Part shown: positions 21,495 through 34,800 of the stretch, piece by piece | Position numbering within the stretch: the first letter of the stretch is position 1 | How the letters are laid out: every line of letters begins with the position of its first letter | Assembly (NCBI RefSeq): GCF_002443255.2 | Contig: NW_019211455.1 | Coordinates: forward strand, 59,706,764 to 59,770,763 | Direction of reading: 5' to 3' | From: Varroa destructor | Lineage: Eukaryota; Arthropoda; Arachnida; Mesostigmata; Varroidae | DNA length: 64,000 bases | The notes under the pieces: model-generated | What the model saw: the letters and a program-made list of their open reading frames with translations, nothing else | Told to the model about the DNA's origin: nothing | Databases searched by the model: none | Made by a program: the position numbers and the translations under genes

Positions 21495-24455
21495 GGAGTA
21501 ACGTCTTCGGTATTATATTGTATTAGGTTGCACTAAGACCAATAAATAAAGGCTTACTCTTCCTTTGAGTGCGATTGGCAGTTGTTATAGCCATTTCTAT
21601 GACTAGTGAAAGGGGCGGATCCTTGCTTAGGTAGAACCTAAAGGGACCGCTATGTATGTACTTTTTCTACGACTATATCCGAGTTCTGGCTTTGGCCAAA
21701 TAGCACAGAGACTAAAAGCTCGCTTTGCCCTTGCAGAACATCGCGACCATATATAGTACCAACAAAACACGTATATTCACATATTTTAGTAGTGGAATTG
21801 CAAGAATCACTGCAATACAAGTAGGTTCCATCAATATGTTACGTATCGGTAAGTAAAATCACAAACAGTTCTTTAATACTTATTCCGTATTTGCTTTGAC
21901 GAACTTTATAGTGGATTGGTTCCCGTAATAATTTAAATATCTATAGCGAAATATGGTCACAGTGCGAGTCGATTTTTAGTTCAGTAAACCAATATAGTGC
22001 ACGTTAAAAATTGTGATAACAATTACTATAGAAATGTATAAACTTTTTAATTTGCAGGACCAATTTAACTCCTCAAAGACGAACGTGAGCTGAGAAACCG
22101 TTACCTGAGTTTTTGATTAGTGGCGATATGGTTATGATAGCATGTTTTTTTGCCTTACTTCAAGACGTGGCATCTTATTACTAGGAGGTTTCTACGCTCA
22201 TTAGAGAAATTGGGAAGCAACAATATGAGCTTGTCTAAAACGCCATCCATCGGTGGTTTTAAGTCCTCTTATATCTTGATAAAAAATCCGTATTATAGCA
22301 AACCTTAGCCCATTTAGGCGGATCCGGTTTGATCAACATGATACCAAACAACATGGATTATTACAGCAATAAACAGCAGTAAAAAAATAATAATATAAAA
22401 GCTAATTCAACAAAATTGTACTGAAGGGTCAAGTATTTTTATGAAGAATGTGTCATAGTGACAAGCCACTAAATAATTTTGAATCAGCCATATAGCGTTG
22501 TATTCCGTGAAGACCAGTAGTTCTACCAAAACAGATATAAATGCTACGTCTTCAAAGACACACTTCTAAACATCTTAAATAATGTTTCTTAAGCTAGACC
22601 TATCCCATATATTATTGATTTGACATTTAAAACATACGGATGTTTGAAACCGGCAGGCGTCTAACCTACTGATCCCTGAACTTCTTCTAGCTAATAACTA
22701 ATACCAGGGTGTTGCCAACGTTTCTCGACACGAAACCATCATAGTATATAGTAATTTATTCCTAACATAAGAACTCTATTTGAACGTTTGCGTTAAACCA
22801 AGTCCGCAGAGGTACTGTGTAAAAAAGCTTACAGAGGATTCCATTTTATAAGGGACCTAAATTAGAGGACTGAATTCACCAAGCTTTTCTTTATAAAAAC
22901 GATTTAGTCTAAGACTTAATATTTTTGATAAGGTCACATACTGCACGATAAACATGCTGCACGTTTTAGGGCCTTTTTATGCTGCCTTACACAAAGGTTT
23001 AAAACGACTGGGTGCGTATCTATTGTGTCGCGTCTTAGGCGCTTAGGGAGAATCTTTAAGAAAAAAGTCTTCAATACAGCATTTTAAAACATGTCACGAA
23101 ATCTAAACTTCAATTTCTCGCCTATCACAGTTGTGTAATCCATCGTGCAATATTGTCGGGCGTAAAGAAGACCTCGGTATTGGGTCTTCCAAGATTCCGT
23201 TCATTTAGGAACTTAATCCTGTGTCGTACGATTGCTGCGTGGGCTTAGAACCGGCTGCAAAGCAACCCTAATTTTGTATGATATAGCGCCTTTGATTAGC
23301 ACCTCTGCTTAACAGTATAAAAAGTAATGTAAAAAAGTAATCGAAAAGTAGACGTTTCGCTTTAAATTAGTAAGGAGCATCTAGGGCGGTTATCTGGGTA
23401 ATCCAATATTTAAAGTATGTATAATACTGTAATATGATTTCTATATATGCGTATTCAACAAAGATGCCGATTGCTTACGCTTTGAAATTGATGTGGTAAA
23501 AATGGAAGGCTCCAAAACGGACTGATATTTATACTTGCTGTTACCATAAAATATCTTTCAGAGCGTAGCGCAAGGCATAATAGTCTTGCGCATCCAGAGA
23601 CGAAACAATGGTCGGGAAATACATTTTTAATATACGTTGGTAAGGTGTCTTCCATCTAGTACCTTTTCTAAATTGAACTGTTTGTGATTCCTAACTTTTT
23701 GCAATGCCAATCGTACATTGGTGCCTCACGTTTGGATATTTAACCCTTGATGCCATTGAGCACGCTGTTTCTTTGTGTTCTTTGAACGAATATGTGTGAC
23801 CCATCTGCTGCATATTTTCATGAGCTTTCAACGGCCATATAATATTGTACTAGTACATTCTTGAAATCTCTTTTACGGTGATAACACTGGATAAACCATT
23901 CATTTGATAGTAGTACTTGGGGATTAGCCGTTTTTAGATTCACTACTGAAACTATTTGTTCCGTGTGAGAATTTGTTAAAGCACGAACACGGAAGACATT
24001 GAAAACGTTAGTTATGTAAAAGTTGGTAAAAGTTGTTAGAAGAGGTTTTAAAAACGCCTTTTTAAATTGTGGTGGATGACGTGGCTGTCTATTTGAGTTA
24101 ATTTACCATCTGTCATATCTATAATTGGTTTTCCAATATATTATTGATCAATAAAAACAACAAAGCGCCACAAAATTGTGTGAGCCTTAAGAGATTAGCT
24201 TGCGTCTTGAAGATGTTGCAATTTCCGTCGAAAGAGTACACTTAAAAGACGCTAAACAGTACGGTATTCATATTTGCAAGAAACCTCGTAATGTATACGT
24301 AAAAAGTAATTATAAGTCATGAATATATGTGCGGTGGCGATACATAATTACGAGGAAATTAAATGTCCAAAAAAAATTACTAGATTCTTATAAAATAATT
24401 GCGCATATGGGAACGTTATAGAAGCCTTTATATAGATAAACCTTTAATGCTCGTA
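21495..24455. other. No gene identified; one coding-like stretch
   Basis: At about 22125-22370 a plus frame reads LLQDVASYY then EVSTLIREIGKQQYELV with scattered stops. It looks protein-like but matches nothing I know. The rest is AT-rich with short frames on both strands. Confidence 0.25.
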
Positions 24456-24460
24456 TCGCC

Positions 24461-24697
24461 ATGTTTATACGTCTGTGTATGCTAGATATTATTTATATCA
24501 TTGCTCCTCTTGCTACTGGTAATACATCTGCAATCTTTCTATCCTGCAAAACGTTTTCATTACCTTTTAAACCTCTGAATAATCTTCCACCATGCATCAC
24601 CTATGTCTCGCGCATAATAGAACGAATTCGGTTACCCTGTACGCATACTGAAGCAGTCAAGCGGATGCATACACCTACAAGCCAGCCGAGAGAATAG
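24461..24697 (+). mobile_element. Possible LINE reverse-transcriptase N-terminal fragment
   Basis: A 78-codon open stretch. YIIAPLATGNTSAI followed by LPFKPLNNLPPCITYVSRII lines up loosely with the I-x-P-I-x-K-x-G...YRPISLLPxxSKIxERI motif at the start of jockey/CR1-type reverse transcriptases. The key Arg-Pro-Ile reads KPLN. No downstream motif could be found, so this is weak. Confidence 0.25.
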
Positions 24698-24699
24698 GA

Positions 24700-26185
24700 T
24701 AACAGATGTTTGAATGAACGCAATCATGATTTTCGGTAGTATATACAAAATTGAGTGGAATTTTTGGTCCCAAAGAAGGACTAAAGACTGGTGCGTAAAT
24801 GTGGACAAAATAAGGTACGTGGGTTAAGTCTAGAAGGCTTATTTGTTATTTTAATTCAAAAGTAGATCTAGAAGAGCAGCACGAAGTTTTGGCAGCTGAT
24901 GGAGCTATAATTAGTCTTACATCTACTAAAACGATTGACACCTTTCCTGGTAAACGATAACCATGACATTTGAAAAATTTAACCAGAAAAAAAAGCCCAT
25001 ACACAGAAGTTAGTGTGCGCCTGAATCTAGGTGGTTTATAGTGACTGTATCATATATACATGCTTATGAAAGGCTGAGGTACTTTTATGCATAATCGACT
25101 GTCTATAAATGGAACCATTAACATACAGAATCAAACATGGTAACAGCTCTGGTTTTCTGTTAGCTTTCAAAATTAATGACAAGATAAACGTATTTTAATG
25201 AGTAATAAAAAAATATAGGTAGTGCATACGTTTTTTGCATTCGAGAGGCAAAAATTACTGTACCTCGTACTTGGTTTTATGTGGTGACGGTTAGTGTCCT
25301 GAAAATATTCTGAAAATTCCGAAATAAATTGTCTTTGAGTTCAAACGAATCTGGTGAGTTCAAAAGAGACGGATTTTCAACAAATAAGCCCTTAGTTAGA
25401 GGCCTCCAGGTTTCCGTTACCCCGACTGTGTAAGATATGACGTATTCCGCTCACTATAGGAATGCCATATTGAGGGGCTATAAATCTCTAAACTATAAAG
25501 AAGACCTTACAGTTTGTATTAGCCATGATCTGAATGCAATGGTGATAAATTTGACAATTTTAACAATATTTTTTACATTTACTCAACATGAGTTTTGTAT
25601 ATACTGACAATCTCACGATATAGAATTCTAGCTGTGTAGTTTCTAAAGTATAGTGATCGCTTATCACATGTGAGCCTTTCTACTAAGCTATATCGATAAT
25701 ATCAGTAGTGTTTCGAATGGTCATTTTCTCGAAATTTACTGTATCATTAAAAAGATGCCAGACTGCGAAATAAAGGTATGTTTAACGAATACACTGCTTT
25801 CACTTTCTCCTCCGACAATGCTTTTCTCAACGGTCATATTAATATACATATTTTTGTACCTATTAGCTCAATTTTTTATCACATAATTACGTAATTATTA
25901 CGCTAATTTCTCCATATATTAAATTCATATTTTAAAATATAAATATAGTGCTTACTCTATTATCATACGGAATATTCAGCTTTACTTTTGACACTTGAAA
26001 ACGTTAAAAAATTTGCTTTGAGCGAAAAATGACTTCTGCAGTGTTAACTAATAGTTACAATAATTGCATAACTGAAGTTTTTGAAATAATTGAAAGTTGA
26101 AGCTTGCCCTATTATTTGACGAATGTGTTCATTTGCGTAACTTTTTTTTTTAGAAATATGTTAGTAAATATATAGTATAACTAAA
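24700..26185. other. No gene recognised
   Basis: Very AT-rich, only short frames, no repeats beyond short A/T runs. Confidence 0.4.
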
Positions 26186-26187
26186 CT

Positions 26188-26310
26188 ATGGAACAATCCG
26201 AGGAATTTCATCAGCATTTTAATATTACAATTGAAAAGCTGTCTGAGCTTGCTGCTGTTAAAGGGCAACGCGTTTGCCGGACAGACCCGGAATACCAAAT
26301 TTACTGTTGA
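26188..26310 (+). CDS. Small intact ORF, 40 codons, unknown
   Basis: An ATG-to-stop frame whose translation looks unlike its AT-rich flanks: it starts MEQSEEFHQHFNITIEKLSE and continues with a Lys/Arg/Cys-containing tail to PEYQIYC. The first half is acidic and likely helical. It could be a short exon or a fragment of a larger dead gene. No donor site follows immediately and no family is recognised. Confidence 0.2.
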   Translation: MEQSEEFHQHFNITIEKLSELAAVKGQRVCRTDPEYQIYC

Positions 26311-26680
26311 GCACTTCAGTAATTTTTGAAATATTTACTACTAATATCATTGCAATCATATTATTTAATACGCCTAAATATAGGAGGGCTGCTGACGCAA
26401 GCCCTTGCACCTATGAAATATACTACACGATAAGTGTGATTGAATAAAAAACATATATTCAAGTTTATTCTTAGATTGTCAAAGGTATCTTAATATTTGA
26501 TGTGTTGCATGGTTTTCACTGGACGGAACAGTATCTCCTTGGATTGATCTGAAACAATTCGAGTTTTGCGTTTAACAATTGTTTATTCATGTACGAAAAA
26601 AAATAGACGAGAGCATCCTTTCGCTTTACGACAGCGTATAAATATCGCCAGGGCTTTTAGCAGACGGGTCGCAGTGTGCC

Positions 26681-27515
26681 ATGGGAAATCGTAAACTCCG
26701 AGCTGTTTACGAATATGAGTTCCAACTTGAAGCTACAGCAGCGGAATTAGCTCCCTATATAAAGATCGTATCCGGTGGAAGGTTCACACCCGAGACATTC
26801 GGAAGCACCGAAAGCCATTGACTTGGTTTATGTAAAAACATCATACCTGTTCATCTCGATCAAATTAATAAAGAAAAGATATGCCACATATTTTAAGAGG
26901 AGATTTATTATAAAGGCGTCGGTGCGCTTACATCTCTTTACTTTCAGGTTACCACAGTGATCTATTTTGAATTTCACCGAATTGCGGCTTATGATGAAAA
27001 ATTAAGCTTCTATGGTAACCTTAGATGGCCATGTCAGTGCATAGAAATCGTTGAATCGGCGGGATACCGCTTTAAAGCCAATGTAGAGTTGCAAAGGCTT
27101 GCGGTGTCTATTTAGCGATTTGGTGCGGGTCTTACCCATTACTGTTCATAGGTTTCGGTTCGTCGATTACGGCTGAAATGTACTGTCCACGGTCGGAGGG
27201 TATGATGAATAAACTCCACATTAAGCAGCCAAATTAGTGAAGAAAGCTAGACCATTTCTATTACATCACAGCGCTTGCCCTCAGACGCAAAAATAGTTTG
27301 GACTAAGACACGGGATTTAGAGTTGGAGGTTTTCTGTCACCTACCACACTTATACGACAACACCTTTACAGGTAATTGTTTTTCAACGTTTCGATAACTT
27401 TTGGATGAAATTGTTCTAGTTTAACCATTATGTCGAAATTACTTTTCGAGAATTTATAGATTCTTTCGAATTAAGTTTTCGTCCAAGAAAAGATTAATAA
27501 TAAACGTGAATACTT
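26681..27515 (+). mobile_element. Mariner transposase fossil, nearly complete
   Basis: A Mos1/SETMAR-like mariner transposase. The start ATG at 26681 leads into RAVYEYEFQLEATAAEL, the first helix-turn-helix. A frame change then gives PKAIDLVYVKT, like the SGRP-(x)n-I-D linker. The second HTH is shortened. The catalytic core is clear: RIAAYDEKLSFYGN (first Asp kept, 26993-26995), RFGAGLTHYCS, GSSITAEMYCPRSEGMMNKL (about 27163), and ARPFLLHHSACPQTQK, where the second Asp has become His (27267-27269). VIVFQRFDNFWMKLF follows, and EITFREFIDSFELSF is the C-terminal EF..S segment. About 835 bp remain against roughly 1035 bp, with several stops and frame shifts. Inactive. TIRs were not found by eye. 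Confidence 0.85.
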
Positions 27516-27519
27516 TAAT

Positions 27520-29725
27520 TGAAAGTAAAGGAACGGTGCTGAAAAACTAGAGTTCACTATTCCGCCTTTCAATGTTACATTTTGTTCACATGGAATTTCA
27601 CTTAATAAGTATATCCAATTCTGCCACCTGTTTATTTCTGAAGCCTCAACTAGAGATCGTATCAAGAACTAACGGTAGTAAATATAGTATTCTACAACCA
27701 CTTTGCAAGTGTAACATAAGATTATACATCAAACTGCCCATTGAATTCCAAAAGAAAAATGTTTCATAAAATAATTTGGCGCTTCAGTTTCACTACTATA
27801 AAAGCTTATCCTTCTAAGTAATATGTAGACATAAACAAACTGCTTACAAATAAGCAGTTCTTTGTTGAAAGCTGCGAATGTGGATACCTCGGGGCATTCT
27901 GCAACAGCAGGTCCTTCTCCTTAACATGGGTTTCTATTTAAAAAGTTGGAATACACGCAAAAACGGCTAAGTACAATACATTTTACAAAGCCTTTTCGTT
28001 AACGTTAGCAACTTCCTCAACTACGGGTGTTGACGGGGGGGGCTCCTTCAAACTATGGATCAAAATAATAATTACGCTAAAGAACAACCACGAGCTCACG
28101 CGCGGTGTCGATTTGAGAAAACTGATTTCAATATGCCCGAATAGCAACTCAGAATACTTAAAAACTGTTATTAAGCGACCACTTATTATACGTATAAATT
28201 TTAAGAACTTTATTTGCACATGATCTATTAACGCTACTAAAATGATAAACGCCATAGGCGCTTAATGAAGTCTCAAGATTTGATTTGACAACTTTGGAAT
28301 ATGATTATATAAAGTATAGAAGGAGTCTGATTATATTTTACGAATATATACAACAATCAAGCATCATTCAATGGGAACTTAATCGTAAATATTGGTTGTA
28401 CGAGATGTTGTAGAAACGTTGTGTCGCATAAATGCGAAACAGCTTTGCTGAAAAGAGGTACATTTGGTTAATCCGTTTCGAAAAAGACGCTGTCCATTCA
28501 AACTTCCTAGAGCTTGTCCGGTACGGAGGGCTGTCAAAAGTTTGAATTGCGTCGCATGAGAATTCATGCTATTAAAAAGTTTGAAATGAAGTTACACAGG
28601 TAAGTGATGAACTGAACGATACTTAATGCTACTTCTTCTTCTATCTGTAATAATGTACCAGAGTTGCTAGAAATGCAAAGAGGTCTTCGTATTCAAATTA
28701 AAAAAGCTAGCGCTAACCCAGGCTCAAGCATCGGTTAGTAAAGGTGTGGAAGTTCGTGCTTGTATGTTTGGTTGACCGAAACGGACATAATACATGGAAT
28801 TCAAATAAGGAAGAGATGTTTAGAAGAATCAGGTATTAGTTAAATTACTAAAAAAAAAAGTATTAAATAAAGATAAAATAAAATTGTATGAGTTTGCAAA
28901 ACCTGCAGTATTTAGATACATGATTAAAGCCAGCGATGTAAATGTTGACATTCCTTAGAGAAAAGGAAAGTGTTTACGAAGAGACCAACAACAGTTTGGA
29001 ACAACAAAAGGAACAAGAAAGACAAACTTGCATAGCACATAACAAGAACTTGAATTTAATATGGTCTTCTCTCTTGTTCACATTACAGTCTTCTATCACA
29101 TAATCGAGCTATTTACGACTTCCCTTTTATCCTGCTTTTACGAAAAAGTAATGCTTCAGACTGACGTGCGTCATCGTGCTATTAGCGATTTGGTCTGACT
29201 ATATATTATATAATTTATTAGAAATATTTGAACCAATATGTATTATTAAACAATCTTTTAGATCCAAAGATTCGTGTTTACCTTGATTAAGAACTCTTCG
29301 GTGATCGTGCAATGCATTTATAGTGAATTTACGTCTAATAATGCCTAATATTCATTAATAAATCCAGGTACGTTCATCGAGTTTGTCAATTAGTGATTTT
29401 AGTTAGTGGCCTAGCTTTATTGAGCCATGGATGTAACGTAAAGTGATACAACGCTTTTTTTTTTAACATTTAAGATAGTGGTGGTCTCTAGCAAATCCCA
29501 TTTTGGCTAGTTTGTGATACCGCATGTTGGAACGACTTCTGCACAATCGACTTTAAAGACCTCATGAAACGGAAGTGTTGATATATCCAAATATCAAGTT
29601 AGTTGAGAGTTAACTCAGATAAAACGTATAATCACTAAATAATTATATAGGTGTTACAAAAGATTTTTTAATGATAAGTAGGTGGCCATCCGTGAGAAAA
29701 CTCTCAATGTGTTTATTGATTTCAT
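27520..29725. other. No gene identified
   Basis: Contains frames of 90 codons (minus, 27983-28255, hydrophobic) and 62 codons (minus, 28379-28567), plus coding-like plus stretches near 28650-28780 and 28880-29030, none with a motif I recognise. The 29100-29700 part is AT-rich. Confidence 0.25.
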
Positions 29726-29734
29726 ACCCCATAG

Positions 29735-30175
29735 TTTGAGACGCAACAAGATTTTTAGGATACTTGTTCACAACTCACTTATATAATTCTATATAAGTAG
29801 AGCAGATGGCGCTTCCAAGTTCCTATAAACACAACCATTGCATTCCCCAACTCACCCTTCAATGCCAAGCCATTTAATCTGTTTACGAATCTTACTTTAT
29901 TACCAAGTATATGGAATCAGTTTCGTTCCATGATTTCGTTCAAAGCGTCTCCTTTGCAAAACTGAATGGTCTCTATTTCACTCAAATTTACTTTAAGGGC
30001 CAGCTTATCCTTATAGGCAGCTCAGTCAGTTGAAGCTTGATGCACCGAAAACCTAAAAATCGAGCAGATTAGTCATCAGTATACGGCAAATTATTTTTGG
30101 ACTTAATTTCTTTAACCACACATTTTGTATAGTATATGCGATACGAAACAACAGTTGCTACTTCTTTGATCAAAA
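29735..30175 (-). mobile_element. LINE reverse-transcriptase fossil, minus strand
   Basis: Read on the minus strand from 30175 downwards: VVKEIKSKNN precedes a catalytic box YTDD at 30083-30072, which keeps both aspartates. Then SWPLKVNLSEIETIQFCKGD corresponds to the W.LKVN..KT++M.FRKG block. It is followed by a region with VRFVNRLNGLALKGELGNAM. Upstream of YTDD, NDLVKEIKS-like residues fit the usual IND block, but the QGC.LSP motif is not convincing. In-frame stops occur after YTDD. The match to the KVN block is the strongest evidence. Confidence 0.6.
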
Positions 30176-30179
30176 ATTT

Positions 30180-30618
30180 AGCCCTCTAAGCCACTGCGCC
30201 GAAGATCCAGTACACTACATACTGTGCTAACTTTACAAATATCCAAATATATAGATAACTATTACTTTTCAATATTTCCACAAAGCCTGCAAACCACATT
30301 TATCCTGCCAAGAGGATGCTAAAAATAATATTTACTGATACAACAACAGCTGTCAGATCCATGATATTAATTTTATATTTGCCATCATGAACCGTCTCTC
30401 TGTACACTTTAAAATATTTTTTACAAAAAAAATATTAATAGCATATGAGTGTTATTCATTTGGACATTAAACTTGTTTCAACTTCGAAATCTAAAATATG
30501 AAAAATAACCCACGTGTGCACATCTAAGTGATGGCTGATCTAATAAGGATGTTTTAACTGAGTCTAATAAAGACGCTTTGGTTTTAAAAATGAATTCCAA
30601 ACCTAACATACCCCGTTT
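30180..30618. other. No gene recognised
   Basis: AT-rich gap between the minus-strand LINE remnant and SINE copy 3. It may include the decayed 5' part of the LINE. Confidence 0.3.
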
Positions 30619-30620
30619 TT

Positions 30621-30728
30621 GTGATAGCACAGCGGGTAAAGTATTTGTCTTCAAAACTTAGGGACATGCGGTGGTATAAGTTCGAATCGTTTCGTTTCAC
30701 TTCGTTTCGTGCTGGAAGCCAACTTGTG
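30621..30728 (+). mobile_element. SINE copy 3 (best tRNA head)
   Basis: The head shows an A box (tagcacagcgggtaaag, 30624-30640) and, 39 bases on, a B-box-like agttcgaatcg (30679-30689), the internal RNA polymerase III promoter arrangement of tRNA-derived SINEs. It then runs through cacttcgtttcgtgctgg and stops near aagccaac, so the distal body is missing. The A/B-box distance and the sequence tatttgtct match the other copies. Confidence 0.75.
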
Positions 30729-30835
30729 AAGTGTAAGTACTAGACGTAAAACACGAAAAAATCTAATACGTCCAGTCTACTCCTAATCGGCGTACTGATC
30801 AGTAATTTTAATACCTAAACTTCCTATGATTTTAA

Positions 30836-31340
30836 TTATTTCATCAAATGCATTGCAACACATACCATGAACATAAATATGAAGTGACAAAGATGTAACT
30901 TATCGACTGTTATCATTAGTGTGCAATATTGTGTAGTTGAGTTTCGATTATAAAGCTGCATTTTAAAATATTCGAATGCCTTAAAATATAGCATTTGTTT
31001 TTGCAAATCACGTTGAGGTGACTGGTCCATTGAAATATATCTTAGAAAGATATTGGAATATCAGCAATATAAGCCAATATTTTGAGTACAAAGCTGAAAA
31101 TAAGTATTAATCTGAGTGTTTTTTCCTTGCTACACTGCGATCGTATATTTCTTCGAAAGATGAAAACTCAAGAAATATTTCTTTCTCTGATCTCTTTTGG
31201 CTGCTTATTACGCTTATAATGATTTGTCATCTGTCTGTCTAGCGTCTCAAACAGCGATAGCGAAGTGGAAAAATTTTCTGCAAGGATGCTTTTATCCAAA
31301 TTAGATATACGATATAAATATTAGATGGATTATCAACGGA
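30836..31340. other. No gene recognised
   Basis: AT-rich, with one 64-codon minus frame without motif. Confidence 0.35.
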
Positions 31341-31344
31341 GGTA

Positions 31345-31870
31345 AGGAGTAAAGAAAAATTGGCAGCTGCGTTCTGCGCGGCCATCACAATCGGATACAT
31401 TCATGGGGTGCTAGCGAGTCGTGGTCACAATCGGGGCCGCGGGATGAGCAGAAGTGCGTGACCAAGTAGGGCGGACACTTTAGGCGACTCATCGGATAAA
31501 TCCACTCTGAAGGAGCCTGTCGGGATTCGGAGTAATCGAGGGTATTTGTCACGTTTATCCAAAAAAGACAAACATCCGCTGCACTTGATATTAGATATCC
31601 GCCTGACCCACCAGTCTCACTCGTGCGGTACCCTTACACTCCAGTTACATTAGTTGTCTATAACTCTTCGCAATGAATAAAGGCAGAGAGGGAAACAAAA
31701 TGGGTTAGAGAGACAGGGAGATCAGAAAAGCCAATGAAACTGTGCGATATAGTCCTTAGAGAAGAGTGCCAGCCTCCAGATTGCTGCTCTTATTGGGTAC
31801 ATGTTAACCCAAGAAATTTTTTTGACCAGTTAGCGTACAGCGTTGAAAGGTTCGTAATCCATGCTATATA
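31345..31870. other. GC-rich island with long coding-like plus frames
   Basis: 31350-31640 is about half GC, rising abruptly from AT-rich flanks. Two plus frames look protein-like: EKLAAAFCAAITIGYIHGVL at about 31355, and further on LREECQPPDCCSYWVHVNP (about 31762) ending NFFDQLAYSVERFVI. I recognise no family. There are few in-frame stops in the second half. It could be the end of a mobile element, an exon, or a structured RNA gene. Confidence 0.3.
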
Positions 31871-31874
31871 GTCG

Positions 31875-34800
31875 TACTAAGCTTTTTACTTTCTTAAAGA
31901 ATGCCATAATAGAGTTTATCTGCTCTTTTCAGCATGTAACCTATTAAACAATATGATTACCATAAATACTTCGTTGTTTAGTAAATGTTTTTATGTACTT
32001 TACTTTTTACTTTTTTTTTCTTTGTTTTTAGAGAACACGAATTCATTTCGATTAGTTAACTTGGAAAGAGGAGTCATTGCCTGCTAAATTCAAAGCAGTA
32101 ACCTCCGGACACCTGCCCTCATATACATTTATTTTGGCACGAAATCTGCAGGCACCTCTTCAGTTCATCATAGGAATAAAGATATGGTAAGAAGACAAGA
32201 AGAAAGATTTCATCCTAAAAAGATATGGAACGATCCTAGTAAAATGTGCACGTTTTAAGAAGGATTCACGCAAAATTCACATATGCGGAATTAAATGTCA
32301 AAAAAATAGCCCGAGCGCAAAGTGTCAAATTTCTAGAAGCGTATTTTCAAGCAATGCCAAATACAGTCGTCGAATTTTAAATTAGTGTTCTTTAAACTGT
32401 TGTAGTAGCTGTAATGAGTATCTAACCTGTTTTAAAAACTACAAACATTAAGCCAATCGGGGCACAAATTGTTTTCTGATCTATGGAAAAAAAGATGCGC
32501 AAATGCAAATAGTAACACGGTTGTCAAAGTAACTTCATTAGTCTGTCTGGTTAAAGATGCTTTTTTCAAGGTATTCAATTGGTGTCTTATTACTATGACA
32601 ATACACTGACTGTAATATCTAGATCTATCCAAAAGGCAGATTTTTAGTGCGTACAGAGGAAGCCCATTGATCACTAAACAAGCCGCGAAGGTACTGATAA
32701 CCCAAAAAAATATTGATTGTTTATATGTGAATGTACTGAGTGCTGCCCTTAAATGCTCTGAAAGATCGAATGTGTAAAATGGGGCGCTTCTTAAATATCC
32801 ATTGATGTCATTACACTCATTGACCCAAACTAAAGAAGGATACGTTATCGTTGAAATTAACGACAAACCTTTTAAAAGTTGAGCGCTGCCATACCCAAAA
32901 TCATTTGGTCAAAGTTTCTGGTTGAGAGCGAAACATTGCAATCTGAGAAAAGAAACTATTTAAATTAAAATATTACCTTTCCGTTGTGGAATTTGGAGTA
33001 AAATTACTATAATGGATGTTAAACGCTGTGTAAGCTAGTTGATAACAGGAGCTGCATATGGCACACTGAAATTGTGATTTTATAATTGTTTGTAATGGTG
33101 TTTCTCGGAGACATTTTAAGACACTTATCTCGCATTAAAAAAAGGCGTTCCTAATATCCCAAACCACCTCATTTTAATTGTATTGCTTTATAGCTAGATA
33201 GGCATGGCATGTGATCAGTTTTAATCCAATAGGGGCGACTAATTCACTTCGTGTAAATTATATGAACAATACACAAAATCTCGAAAACGGGCGCATTGTT
33301 TAGCAGCTTGGAAGAAAATCTATTCCGGCTGCTTCGTTATCAGAACAAGTGCTACTAAGATCTTCCTGAAACGTGTGCCTGATTCGATTGCCTTATGTTC
33401 GGGATAAGCCGAATCCTATTAGCTCTTTCAGCGATACCAGAGCATAAGATAATGAGATACTCTCCGTTATTCCCGATTGTATGCACAATATGCTGATGCT
33501 TCTCTTTAGCGATATTCCTAAAGTTCTTCTGTAAACTATTAAAAATAAGTGCTACCCAGTAAATTAAAGCTCAATTAGATCACTCTAGTAAGGCAAACGG
33601 ATAAAAATAGTTAACGGCAAACGGGTAGCCATAAGCACTGTCAAGGATAGAAAATCCAAGTTTACTACTAGGTACATGATTTTTTTAAATGTTTGCTTAA
33701 ATAGAACTTTTCAAACGATTGGTGTTGTCGATTCCTTAAGACATCATAATAATGAAAAACATAATTGAAAAGCATTGAATAATGTATTACTGGTATTTCT
33801 CGACGCAATTACTGGTATTGATTGAACTACGTCTCCAGGAATACTGAACACGATCACACAAGCTTAACAAGAATTCGCAGTTATAGCTCATTCATTTGTA
33901 TCTTGCGAAAGGTAATATCAGCAATCTAATATAATTTGAACTATACTTTCACTCTACTAATATTTTTCATAGTTTTATGTAGTTAGGTTTCTTTTTATAC
34001 ATGAATGGATATATAAAGTTCGAACTATAAAAGCAGAACTAATTTAATGTGAATGTGACCTGCTATTTATAGTTTAATGTTCCTTTTAGAGGATATTTTC
34101 ACGCTAAATGATTTGTTTTAGATACACACAAAATTGTTAGCTTTCCTTTGGAAATTATGTAATACACCCAATTTTTATTTTTACACACCAATATTTATTC
34201 CATAGTAAAAATAAATCCTGGCTAGACTAAGTAAGCTGTGTATACTAGGTGCAGTTTAAATTAAAAAAAAAAATTATTTATGTTAGCATTTACATTATTC
34301 ATCAGCTTCACTGCAATCTGCAAACATCGTATTTTTCGTTTTTGTTTAATTTTTTCCACGAATGGGAGTTCTGGGAAGAAAATAGCGTTGATAGCATCAG
34401 AAAAAACACGCCATGGTTTTTGATATACTACAACTATTTTTACGATCTTTTTCTAATAAGACCTAAATTCATTATTGAATGATTTTTTCGATTTCATAGC
34501 ATTCTTCCATGTAACAACCTGTAACCTAAATGGTTAAGACTTCGATTAAAAAAAAAAAAACAAAAATCGTTGGTTTGAGCTCTACCAACAAAATAATTAC
34601 GCGATATTTGTGCATGAAGAAAGTTATTTACGTTCAAAGTGTGACTACTAGTAAACCTTTTATTTTACCCTTTGTATGTGTGATACTATAGCTAGAATGG
34701 TAGCTTACACATCCCACAGCTTAATTTTTACCGACGGTATAGATGATGTTAGATCCTATGCCTAACCCTTGTCTTTTTGTGTCATACATATTTCCTAGTT

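Noticed and set aside
32432..32866. Longest ATG-type frame in the window (144 codons, minus)
   Set aside because: At this base composition one frame of that length is not surprising over 128 kb of double strand. The translation has no motif, and the opposite strand is also largely open.
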